Shown one piece after another: positions 35,601 to 45,800 of a stretch of 64,000 nt of DNA. Positions within the stretch are counted from its first letter, which is position 1; each line of letters opens with the position of its first letter. The notes beneath the pieces are model-generated. The model was not told the DNA's origin. It saw only the letters and a list, made by a program, of their open reading frames with translations, and made no database searches. Source of the stretch: Branchiostoma floridae (taxonomy: Eukaryota; Chordata; Leptocardii; Amphioxiformes; Branchiostomatidae); NCBI RefSeq assembly GCF_000003815.2, contig NC_049997.1:4219477-4283476 (forward strand), in the 5' to 3' direction. Made by a program: the position numbers and the translations under genes.

Positions 35601-36848
35601 CACAAAAGCAAGACGAAACCAGCCTTTGTTGCAGGACCTTTCCCAGATAACACATGGTAACTATGTCTGTCTAGTTTAATCTAGAATATTTTATGTAATC
35701 TTATACTTAGGCCACAGCAAGTAAATTTTATGTATGACATCAGCGCGCTCATTAATTTTCGCCTGATAAAAAAAATCCTCTTGGGGATGGTTAGATAGAC
35801 CAAAATTGGCATACATATTGTGTTGTAGCCTAATATTTATACTTATAGAAGTGGCACTAGGGAGGTAGCCATGACTATAGTCGCAGAAGTGAACCTTGTA
35901 AGATAGTTGTAAAAGTGCCACCAATATGGAAACCATTTGTGTAGTTGCTAGCTTAGCAAGTGATACTAGTCTACTACAATAGTGTCACTTTTACTACTAT
36001 TAGTTTCACTTCTTTAATACAGGAATGAATGCCTTGTTAGTTATGATGTCACGTTTTGTCACTTCAAATCTGTATACGACGTTTATGGTGTCTATTTTTG
36101 AAAGTTAGCTATCTTGTTTTTTTTTTACCCTTCTTGTTTTTTTTTTTGCGCCTTATTATTTTCCCACTCTGCATAGGGCGTAATCCATATAATTTAATTG
36201 TTGTTGCCCAATAGCAAAATTGTACACTACCAAAATACCTTTTCTTGCTTTCAGTTTTTTCTTATACACAGACATATATACAAATGATTTCTTATTTCAT
36301 TTCCTTGGGTGAAACTAGGTCGGAGAACACGAAATCAGCTCGCCTTACGGTCAAGTTTGACGTATGAACGGACATTTTAAGAGATATACGGACAAATTTT
36401 ATGTATCCTATTGAACGATTTCAGAGATCTAATGTAGGGAGAGCGAACTAACTTGGCAAAGTAGACCTTCATTCGGTAAATTACATCATTCATTATCTTG
36501 CTGCTTCAGTAACCTGAAGTGATAAATAAATTCATTTAAGAGTCTTTGTCACTGTCAGCTTAACATTAGCTTGTGTTCACTGCATTTCCCAGGTCTTTCC
36601 TGAGGCCCCGTCCATCTTGACCAAGATCGAGATAAGAAAATAAAACCACCAGAAGGACGAAGAAAATGACACAAAATAACGACACTGAATACAACATACA
36701 TCTGCTTAGAGATGGAATAATTTTGAGCTTCGTGCACGCATATACAGTGCCTCGTGCGTTCACAGCAAATTTCGAACACAAATTGTCCACAAGTAGAGCA
36801 AGTTTGAACACAATACCTTGCCTTGGCCATACGAATAAAGGACGCCAT
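26695..36848 (-). CDS. D-3-hydroxybutyrate dehydrogenase-like SDR, gene B (last exon frameshifted)
   Basis: Nine exons, minus strand: 36848-36817, 35108-34938, 33526-33399, 32510-32388, 32201-32098, 31606-31534, 29460-29399, 28770-28720, 26838-26744 (frame runs on to 26695). Exon 1 encodes a short basic leader ([10 protein letters not shown]). Cofactor motif [12 protein letters not shown] and catalytic Ser (INISSVHG), Tyr and Lys (YVSAK) are present, as are FQHT and the KQ/QPS substrate-lid segment. The family interconverts 3-hydroxybutyrate and acetoacetate with NAD in mitochondria. Oddities: the conserved PGW of exon 6 is PGA; exon 8 is one codon shorter than in gene A; the last exon has two extra bases in a G run, so the family C-terminus GGWTAQ becomes GGGGQRSET... 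and runs past the normal stop. B may be decaying, or the G run may be an assembly error. Confidence 0.85.
27075..28652. repeat. 34-bp minisatellite, about 46 units
   Basis: Units read CTCTTAACAGCACC-R-AAAGCATACGAGTT-TT(G)CA or -TATCA, with the tail alternating between 'ttttgca' and 'ttatca'. A higher-order block with rare variants (aaccgaaccgaaatca, tcactccagcagcatacg, attaattaatataacagc) starts near 27165 and recurs near 27776, an offset of about 611 bp (18 units). The array lies in intron 8 of gene B. Minus-strand frames through it are repetitive and not genes. Confidence 0.97.
28861..29169. mobile_element. Fold-back MITE in gene B intron 7/8
   Basis: Arms of about 145 bp pair almost end to end: CCTGGAATCCAGTCTAGT with ACTAGATTCCAGG, ACGGGGTCAGTG with CACTGGCCCCGT, and TTAACTCCCACTGGGC at the centre. 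Confidence 0.85.
29293..29340 (-). pseudogene. Extra copy of BDH exon 7 in gene B intron 7
   Basis: The minus strand reads [16 protein letters not shown] between a cactatcag acceptor and an AAG|gtaatg donor, clearly homologous to the true exon 7 ([19 protein letters not shown]) at 29460-29399. It is 48 bp, phase 0 on both sides, so it could be added after exon 7 as a 16-residue cassette but cannot replace it (exon 7 starts in phase 1). Use in transcripts is unknown. Confidence 0.6.
29963..30005 (-). ncRNA. Hammerhead-ribozyme-like motif (copy b)
   Basis: Minus strand: CTGATGA, stem GGTGTCT/AGACACC with loop GAC, GAAAC, GTC. Stem I pairs CC with GG. Core matches CUGANGA - stem II - GAAA - UH in full. 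Confidence 0.45.
30726..30770 (+). ncRNA. Hammerhead-ribozyme-like motif (copy c)
   Basis: CTGATGA, stem GGTTTCT/AGACACC with one mismatch, loop GAC, GAAAC, GTC. It is the mirror-image partner of copy b within the same element. Confidence 0.35.
31244..31478 (-). mobile_element. tRNA-derived SINE in gene B intron 6
   Basis: Minus strand begins GGGGCCGCGTAGCACAGTGG (A-box region), has B box GGTTCGAATCC about 50 bp later, then CTTGGGAAAGGCACTTTACA, CGGATAGGACGTTAAATG and GGGCACGTAAAGAACTC. These are typical of metazoan tRNA-headed SINEs with a shared central domain. The anticodon stem is not tRNA-like enough for a functional gene. Confidence 0.8.
32885..33215. mobile_element. Fold-back MITE in gene B intron 3
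   Basis: Left arm TCCAACACAAAAATTGGACTC ends (about 32892-32951) mirror the right arm at 33143-33209 (GAGTCCAATTTTTGTGTTGGA), about 55 bp each, around 190 bp of unrelated sequence. Confidence 0.85.
34373..34914. mobile_element. MITE, AGGCCACAGCAAGTAAATTT family
   Basis: Termini AGGCCACAGCAAGTAAATTT and AAATTTACTTGCTGTGGCCT are perfect inverted repeats, extended by ATGGATGACATC and flanked by TAA. The right end is about 24 bp from the exon 2 donor of gene B. Confidence 0.92.
35709..36209. mobile_element. MITE, AGGCCACAGCAAGTAAATTT family (diverged)
   Basis: Left terminus AGGCCACAGCAAGTAAATTT with ATGACATCAGCGCGC following. The right terminus is diverged (ataatttaattgttgttgcc). It lies in intron 1 of gene B. 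Confidence 0.75.
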
Positions 36849-37427
36849 ATTTGTAACAACTGCCGTTGTTGTTGGAGGAGATGGTTCAAAGTCCAAAAGT
36901 TAACTATCAAGTTCAATGGCTCGAACTTCAGCGAAATTATTACCTAGACATACTGCGTTTCACATGAATACCACTATAGGGCGCTTGTTGACACAAAAAA
37001 GAGAGATACAGCCTGTTGTGTACATGTTTATGAATCATTATTTAGCCATGTCGATTTGATTATATGGACTACATTATCTACGAGCCAAACAGAAAAGAAA
37101 GAAGCAAAATTATCCAACCTTTACTTCCAACCAGAGGCTAAATTACGTCATTCATTATCTTGCTTGTTTATTATAAAAGTTCGGTGACCTGATAAAGCCT
37201 TGACAGTGGAACGTTGGCATTGCTAAGTGCTCACTGTATTTCCCAGGTCTTTCTTGAGCTCACCCTTCCTCTTGGGCAAGAGATAAGAAGACAAACCTCC
37301 AAAAGGACACAGAAAACGACTCAAAATCACGACATCCAGCCTACTTGGAGATTGACCCATATATACAGTGCCTACGTGGCACATAAACATAAAGTGCCCA
37401 CAAATATAGCAATTATGTACGAAATAC

Positions 37428-38462
37428 CTTGCAAACTCCATACAAGTGATTGTCAGCGTATGTCAAACAACAGAGGCGGCGGCACCATTTTTTAGTTGTG
37501 GGGGCGAAAATTTCTCATATCATGATCACTAAATCGAGGGCCGAAGGCCCGAGGCGTCGCGCCGGAGGCGCGACCCTTCTAGGGGGGTCCGGGGGCATGC
37601 ACCCCCGGAAAAATTTCAAATCTAAACCCTCTGAAACGCTATTTTCTGTATTTTGAGGGGCAAATTTTGCTGCCAGACTAAGCTAACTTCAATGACATTT
37701 CTATCAAAAATACACATAGTTTTAGCTTAGGTTATTGAGGGCGACACCCCTAACATATTTTCACTATCTCGAGCGGCGAAGGTACGAGCCGTTGCAAGGT
37801 AGGTTCTGGAAATTTTTGAAATCTAGACCCTCTGAAACGCCATTTCCTGTATTTTGAGGGACAAATTTTGCAGACAGACTAAGCTGAATTTAATTAAACT
37901 TCTAGTAGAGAAAACGATTTTTGAGGGCGACGACCCACGCACCAACATATTTTGCACTACGTCGTCGTGAGCCCCGAAGACGCAAGCCGCCGCAAGGGAG
38001 TTTTGGAGAAATTTTTAAATCAGGACACTTTGAATGCCATTTCCTGCATTTGAGGGGAACATTTTGCTTGTAAACAAATCTAAGTTTGATAATAAAATTT
38101 CTACTAGAAAAAGGTCGTGGGGGACGATGCTCCGGTAGCATTTTCCCACCATGTCCAATGCCGACGGCGCGAATCCTCACAAGGGAGGTCCTTTGAAATT
38201 TTGAAATCTGGACCCTCTGAAACGTCATTTCCTGCATTTTCAGGGCTACATTTTGCCAGTAGACTAGCGAGATTTGATGAAATTTCCATTAGTGAAAATA
38301 TACACAAGGGTTTCAGCTTGATTTTGAGTGTTTCAGCTTATTTCATCGTGGGGGCGACGCCCCCACGACCTATTTTTTGTGGGGGCGGCCGCCCCCACTG
38401 CCCCCATGGTGCCGCCGCCACTGAACAAGGGATTTCTTGGCCAGGCGAATAAACGACGCCAT
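37428..38462 (-). pseudogene. Orphan copy of BDH exon 1 (copy C), split by a transposon
   Basis: Minus strand from 38462 reads [11 protein letters not shown], near-identical to exon 1 of genes A and B. It is interrupted after 38429 by a 953-bp element and resumes at 37470-37428, ending in AAG before a gtattt donor in the same phase as exon 1 of A. With the element removed there is still an in-frame TGA about 14 codons in, so it cannot encode a leader. Its downstream flank resembles those of exon 1 in A and B. It lies 580 bp upstream of the working exon 1 of gene B. Confidence 0.75.
37471..38423. mobile_element. 953-bp DNA transposon with internal tandem modules
   Basis: Termini CAGAGGCGGCGGCACCAT and ATGGTGCCGCCGCCACTG form an 18-bp inverted repeat with one mismatch, flanked by AACAA at 37466-37470 and 38424-38428 (5-bp target duplication). 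Inside, a module with ACCCTCTGAAACG, CATTTCCTGCATTTTGAGG and AAATTTTGC repeats at about 37625, 37827, 38025 and 38212 (spacings about 202, 198, 187 bp). No transposase is visible, and the superfamily is not assigned. Confidence 0.75.
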
Positions 38463-39865
38463 ATTTGTAACAACTCTCGTTGTTGTACACGGATAAAGGT
38501 GCAAGGTTCAAATGTTACCTTTCAAGTTCAATGGCTCGTGATATGGTAAACAAGACAGACATCTTGCACTTCACCTAAATACCGCTAGAGGGTGCTTGTT
38601 GCCAAACCAACTAAAGAGAGATGCCATGTGTACATGTTAATTTTTAGTTTTGAGCCCGCATTTGACCACCGTGATGAGAACGGTAAAACTGATACGAGCG
38701 TGCGAATAAAAAGAAGGTTTCTTCAAATAAAGAAAGTTCCCTTCAGAAGGAAATTTAGGTGGTCACGAAGGTTTGATAAATGAGTAAACACACAATAGTA
38801 TATGTATGGCATAAAAGGCAGTAGATTTTTCATTTAGTTCTTTCAGAGCTTCTTCTTTCACTTTGGAAATAACTTGGCATTCTCTCGGATTAGCTTACGT
38901 TTTTAATTTTTTTCCAATTTACTTTTTAGTGTATATATTATGTTTATTTCACAACTGCTTTGTCAAAAATCCATTCGGCTCATATGTTGCAAAGTGATAG
39001 TACTTTGTCCCAAACCCCTCAAAATAGCTTTCTTTTAGAAAAAATTCCTTGTTGCCATGGTAACGGACAAATACAGTTTTCTGGCGTTTTTCTCGAATTT
39101 ACGCAACAAAAAAACGGAAGTCATTACACTGTAAGGCATTGTCACTGCAATACATTTAAACTTATCGTCAAAACCAAACATGATCTAAATAGACCAACAT
39201 TTTGGCTTTATAGGTTAAAGATTGATGACCTGTAAATCGTACAGAGTAGTTGCATTCATGAAATATATTGCAAAAGAATATTGAAAACGTACTTTAATGT
39301 CATAGAAGGATATGGTCAATGCAAAGATTAAAGGAGAAGAATTGAAACGAACAAAAATAAAAATAAAATCTATTCTTCGGTATACCATACTCCGTGTGCT
39401 CAGTCATATTTTCAATCTTCTTGGCTACGTAGATTTAATAATGAATGCAACTTTTTTCTTAACTTCCTTTTTATCTGTCCCACATTGGTTTTGGTGTTCC
39501 CAGAGTATGTCATTTATAATTAAACCAATGTGGCCTTGTATTTGAAAACAATCAAAATCATATAATAGTTAGGACTGCATTTCTTTATTCAGATTTGATA
39601 TATTTTTCCTCTATGCTAATTTTCGTCATGTTTCCGATCTCGATGGGGGATTTTTTTCTTCCAAATTCGGCAAAAATTAATGAGAGCTGTGGCCTAACTG
39701 CATTCTTTGACCTCAATATATTTTTTTACGTTGTTCGGGGTACAGCATGTTTGTTGCAATATGTGTTTGTTGCAATATTTTGAGATACATTTTTCTTTAT
39801 ACATGTACATATGTCATGATTATCTTGAACAGTAGCATATTTGTAGACCAATGACAGAAGACGTT

Positions 39866-42800
39866 TCACTGCGCTGTCCATCCCCCGTCAATGGAGAGTA
39901 CGGATCCTGTCATCTGATTGGCTGCTTCCGAGCAAAGAAAGTTGACCATATTTCCGATCTGAAATAAAGGGAAAAGAATACATACGAAAAAAATTACTAT
40001 CATTTTAACATGGCTAAGTACGCTAGTGATAGCCTGAGTATCATCCTCCGTAGTAACCGCTGGTTCTCAACTTTCTCTTCCTTCCCACTTTTAGTCATCT
40101 TCCTCCTTTTCCTGCCGGTGTTGGTCCTCCCACTATCCTTGTCTTTCTTTGCCTTTTTGTGCTCCTCTTCTTTTTTTTCCCCCATCTTCTTTTCCCTTTC
40201 TTTCTCTTCCCGCCTTTTCTCCCCTTTCTTTTCTCCTCATCCCCCTTTCTGTTACCTTCTTCCTTTCTCTCCCTTCCCCTTTCCCTCCCCTCCCTTTTCC
40301 CCTCTCCCCTCCCCGTTCTCGCCTTCCCTTTACTTTCCCCTCCTTTTTCCCCCCCCTTCCTTCCCTCCCTCTCTCCCTCTCCTCCTCTCTTCTCCCCCCC
40401 CCCTCCTTTCCCTTTTCCTCACTCCCTCCTTTTTCCCCCACTTTCTTCTTTGCCCCTCCCCCTCTTTTCCCTCTCTTCCCTCCTTTCTTCTCCCTCTTTT
40501 CCCTTTCCCCTTCTTCCCCTCTTCCCTTCCTTCTCCCCTTTACTCCCTCCCCCCCCTTTCTTCCTCTTTTTCTCCTTCCTCTCTCCCCTTTCCCCCTTTT
40601 CCCCCCCTCTTCCCGCCCCCTTCCTTCTTCTCTCCCTTTCCCCCTTCTCCCCCCTTTCTCCCTTTTTTCTCCTCCTTTCTCTTACCCTCCCCCTTCCAGG
40701 CGCACATCCGTAGGGCGGCACATTTCATGAAAATGCATGGCACCATGTTAACACAAGAAGGATTTTGGCCTTAAAACCTGTGTAGAAATCGTTATTTTGA
40801 AATACAAAAGCAGTTATAGAAAACAGTTTTCTCTCATGATACATTTCAACTCTACGCCATTCTTTTCTTTGAAATCTTTATTAACATACCACGTTGCAGA
40901 CATTTAGTTATGTCTGAATTGTGTTGGTATTTACATGTGCTCCTCCAAGGAGAAATACACTATAAGTTAAGTACATCAATTTTAAAAGACAGCATTCTTC
41001 AACATCTTAATTGCTAACAATACGATTTTTATCACGAATAAGGGACCATTGGTCTTAGACTACATATCACAATCGAGGCAGGTGTTCGGTTATTATGGAC
41101 AGACATGCACAATAAAATAGACGATATAATTTGTTAAAAAAAATTGGGCAATACATTCTACCTCAAACGTTTCCAGATGGCGTGAGTTCACTTCTTTCAA
41201 CAGCACATTCCCACAAGATCAAGTAAGTATCGTCTGGTGTTGAATATTGCAACAAATGAGAAGCTTTTGTTACTGTTTATTATAGTTACCTGTTCAGGAG
41301 TGACGAAGCCATGAGAAGGCTGCTTTCTTGACAGCAGCATGGTCTACGAGAAAGGACGACAAAACTTTTCAAAGCTGGTGCAGATTTAAAGGTATCTTCA
41401 GCGTCAAGAAATGACATATGATGCTTTGCATTTGTTTTGTCCACATTTTGTTGTAAAACAGGAATTTTTTGTAAGACAACGCAACGATAGTGTGAATGAA
41501 ACAACACAAAAACACATAAAAAAGAAAGCATTTATAAGATCTTAAGCTGCCAAGTTGAATACCAGGAACGCAAAATACCTTAGCGTCTTTCCAATCCATG
41601 TTATGGTCTTTCATTAGTTTTCGGATTTGGTTTTCAACAACTGAAAAAGAAATTATGTGAATATCTATAGAGTTATAGCGTTTGCATTCATAGAATAACA
41701 AGGCTTTACGTCAAAGTACACGACGTGTTTTACCTGCCGAAGTTACAGTGGCTATAATTTTACTTGTTATTCTACGCAATGCAGCTAGGTGTCGCTGCTG
41801 AAGCGTGCAGAATGTGATTGCAAACGTGACCCTCAATACAGAAATTGAAAATAATTTGTAAGATCTCTGTCTAAGATAACTCTGCTTTTTAGCTTTTATC
41901 TAACATAGTACCAATAATCTGTTTTCTGTGAGTTGACCTGGCGAAATGTCATCACATTGTACTCTAGACATTGAATTATGATCGTCTTGATGTATACGGC
42001 CTATCTTTTCCTAATCTAACTATGTTAAGCTAAGGGCACAACCCGCCGTACGTGCAATTTGTCCGTACGTTTTTTTTTTTTGGGGGGGGGAGGCTACGTC
42101 CGCCACGTATTTCTGAAAACGTTCAGGCTGTACGGGACAGGCGAGTCGCCCGTACTGGCACGTACGGGAGGCGAATCCGCAGCCCGATGGCACATAAAGT
42201 TTTGCCTGCACGTAAAGTTCCACGCCGTGTCTGCGTACTCCCAAATCCGTCGGATTCCCTACGAGTTCGTACGGAGGCGGTACTTACCACTTACGGATCT
42301 CAAAAGATTGCCCACGTTTTAGCACGTAGACATCACGTATTTGCACGTACGGGCTGGTTGTGCCCTTGTTAGCTTAACGTATCTACGCCCTGTCTTGCAG
42401 TGGATGGATGAACTGCTTACGTGGTGTTAGCACCCATCCGGGACACACGGCGTTACACGTGACCCCGCTTCCTGCCGTTTCCAAGGCAACGACCTGCAAC
42501 ACATAAAATCTTACGGTCAATCAACTAGTCCATGCATGCGCAGTGAAATCTGTTGTGGGTAATATATCACAACTGAAAGTCCCTAACTTATTAATGCTTG
42601 TATACGTTTCGTGGAGTGTATTGTTTACGTTTCTAGGGCCTTGAACTATGACACGTTACCCACAATGCATATGCGCAGTGTGATCTTAATTAGCTTTTAT
42701 CTTTTAATGCGTGAGAGTAAGAAAAGGTGCTGTTGGGTACAAAGTTCTGTGGAGTCAAATACATGCAAAAATGTTGAACGTTGACGTAAGTACACCTGAC

Positions 42801-45800
42801 TTTCTTTTACTTTGTTTGTGTTTTTACATTTGTGTGATTTTGACTTTATTCAGATCCACTTTTAGCTATTACAACATTATGTTGCCAGCTATTCTTCCAG
42901 TGGTCTACATAAAATACATTAATACACGCACAACATTACATACATACAAAACATAATATGTACATTGCAAACTATACAACTGAGAGAAAAACAAGTTCAT
43001 TTAGTAACTGTGTTCCAGTGGCAAGCCATACGGTAAAGGAAGCGCTTCCTTTCTGCATTGGTCCTAGGTTTTGACAGTTTGATGCAGTTTGTTGTTGTTG
43101 ACCGCTTTTTTTTCACCGACTGTTGGTTGACTGGAAAGTGAGTTGGGTGTGCAGTGGTTTTGGTAGTCCTGTGTTCACTATCCTGCAGAATGTGGCAAAA
43201 CTTCTTTGTTGTATTCTTTCCTTTACTGGTGACCAACCTAAGATGTGTAACCTTGTTGCACTGCCCGTCTTGTTATCACATCCAAGGGCAAACCTTGCTG
43301 CTCTGTTTTGTACCACTTGGAGACGTTTGATGTTCTTGACTATGTTCGAGTTTGCACGTGTAAGTCTTTTTATCAGCTTTAAAACAGAAAAGAACAGTGT
43401 GGCACAACACTTATACGCAGCTCTGGTACTGTGTAAGATCAAAATGGTTACAACAGAACCTCGTGTAAGATTTACCTTTGTCAGTCCATTGACACCATGT
43501 TTCGCTGACACGTACGCACATTTCTCCACGGACGCTACCAGCCCGTGTGCCGAAGATATATTAATGATCCTTCCCCATCCTGAAAATAAAAGTTAGAATA
43601 TGGTGAATTAATTGAGGTAACGCCTCAATGGTACATCTTATAAAGAAGTAGAATTCTTGATATGAAAATCCCACACAAGACAGATTCAAACCCTTAAAAA
43701 CTCCACAAGATGGAATGGGTAAATAAATGAATTATTCCTAAGATTCCTACAATCTTAAAAGGAATGCTTAGCCAAAAAAACAACATTACAGCGCAGAAAA
43801 TCTTGCAATTCGAAGCTGATATTTATTCTTAAAGGTAACACGAGTCTTCAGGTAGCCAGGGTACCTTTTGTCTTCATGGCTGGAAGAAGGTGCTTAATTA
43901 TGAGAAACGGAGCAGTCAACATGGCGGCCATCATGGCGTCCCACGTTGCTAGGGGAAACGAGTCGATTGGGGAAGTGTGCTGAAATCCTGCAATAGACAA
44001 GTTTGCTTATAGTGTAGTTGTAGCTACAAATCATTCATAACTTGGGATATAGGAGAATTCTTGTACCCAACCAGGATGTACTTACTTGCTTACGTTTCGG
44101 TGTCCATCAGACACCTTCCTCAGAGCTACTGACAGGAGTTTTGCTTCTCGCCGCTATATGTAGCCGATGTAGGTGGCGCTTTTGTGGCGAGAACACTATC
44201 CCAAAGGTGGCCAAGTTTGTATCCCCCTCGTCCTACATCGGCTACATATAGCGACCAGAAGCAGAATTCCAGTCAGAAGCTCCGAGGAAGGTGTTTGATA
44301 GACACCAAAACGTAAGCAAACCGGTGCATCCTGGTTGTGTACAAGCATTTTTCTATATCCTATATTCTACCAACCTGATGAAATTATTTTCGGATTCAGG
44401 ATATAGTTTACTTTCCTGGTACCGGTCACCGAATGCCACGGACTCAGAACTTTGCTTCTTGTCACTGTAAGTTTTCTTTTTTATGAATCCATCTTTGCTC
44501 TTACTTCTTGCCTCTCTTATGACAGTAAATTGAAATAGATAAGGACAAATATCATCTCAAACATACACACCAAAACAAACATGGAACCTTATATTTCATA
44601 AAATCATGACGTTGGTCACTAAAACTAAGGGCACAACCCACCGTAGGTGCAATTTGTCCCTACGTTTTTTTTTTGGGGGGGGGGGGGGAGCCACATATTT
44701 CTGAAAAAGTTCAGGCTGTACAGGGCAGGCGCGTCGCCCGCACTGGCACGTACGGGGGCGAATCCGCATGCAGCCCGATGGCACACAAAGTTTTGCTTGC
44801 ATGCTAAGTTCTACAGCGTGTCTTCGTGCTCCAAAATCTGTCGGATTCCCTACGAGTTCGCATGGAGGCGGTACTCACCGCTTACCAAATGATTGCCCAC
44901 GTTTTGGCACGTAGACAGAACGTATTTTCACGTACGGCGGGTTGTGCCCTTATTTAGAGAATAACAATTGTCCTGCCTGCGTTGTTGACTACAATGTCCA
45001 CCCCGCCCGTACAGTGTTTTCCTGCCTCCGTACATAATGTTTCTATATCTGTAGGTTTTGTAAGATCCGCTGGGAGGTAAGTGGCCTTCACACTGGTGTA
45101 TTTTCTGTGAAGATAAGAATATACAAAATACTTAAGTTTTTTGTTCTATATAGCTACAACTGACACTGTTTAATATACAATTATAGTGTAAATAAAATTA
45201 AAAGATTGGTATCATTTTCAGAATATAAAGGAAAAGAGAAGTACGAAAAGGCGGTAGAAAAAAAGAGGAAAAATGTAAGCGAAAGCAATAAATCTTCATG
45301 AATATTTGAGTGAAATAATAATCATAATATACATAGTTTGCAAGAGAAAACAAAAACTAATTAATTAGTATGCAAGTAAGATTTTCTTTTAATCAGGGAA
45401 AGGCAAAATTTGAACTTGATTTAGAGAGATGGATAGAGATGGACAGAGAAAGTGATAATTATGAAATTGAATTTCAATCGAGTCGTTCGTTTGCTTATAT
45501 ATCAACGAATATGGAAAGGGGTATCCGCACTACTCAAGTCCTAATACTCCTGTCACAATATCCACGATCTTCGGGCGTATCGATGGAAGATGGCCATATT
45601 TAAGATCGAGAGAGGGTTGCGCGCATTTTTCACCTGAAAACCGTCCCTGTCACATATAAGCCATACTTTGTACCATTTACAAGTGTTATGCAATAAAGTT
45701 ATTATTATAAGTGAGGCTCGGGCGATTGCCGAAGACTCGTCGTCCGATCGATTTTCGCCAAATGTGACAGGGGTATAACGGCAGAGTTATGTTTAATATA

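Noticed and set aside
40010-40774. Long open frames (up to 254 codons) on both strands
   Set aside because: They follow from an almost pure pyrimidine/purine tract; composition is Ser-Pro-Phe-Leu or Gly-Glu-Arg-Lys and lies in an intron.
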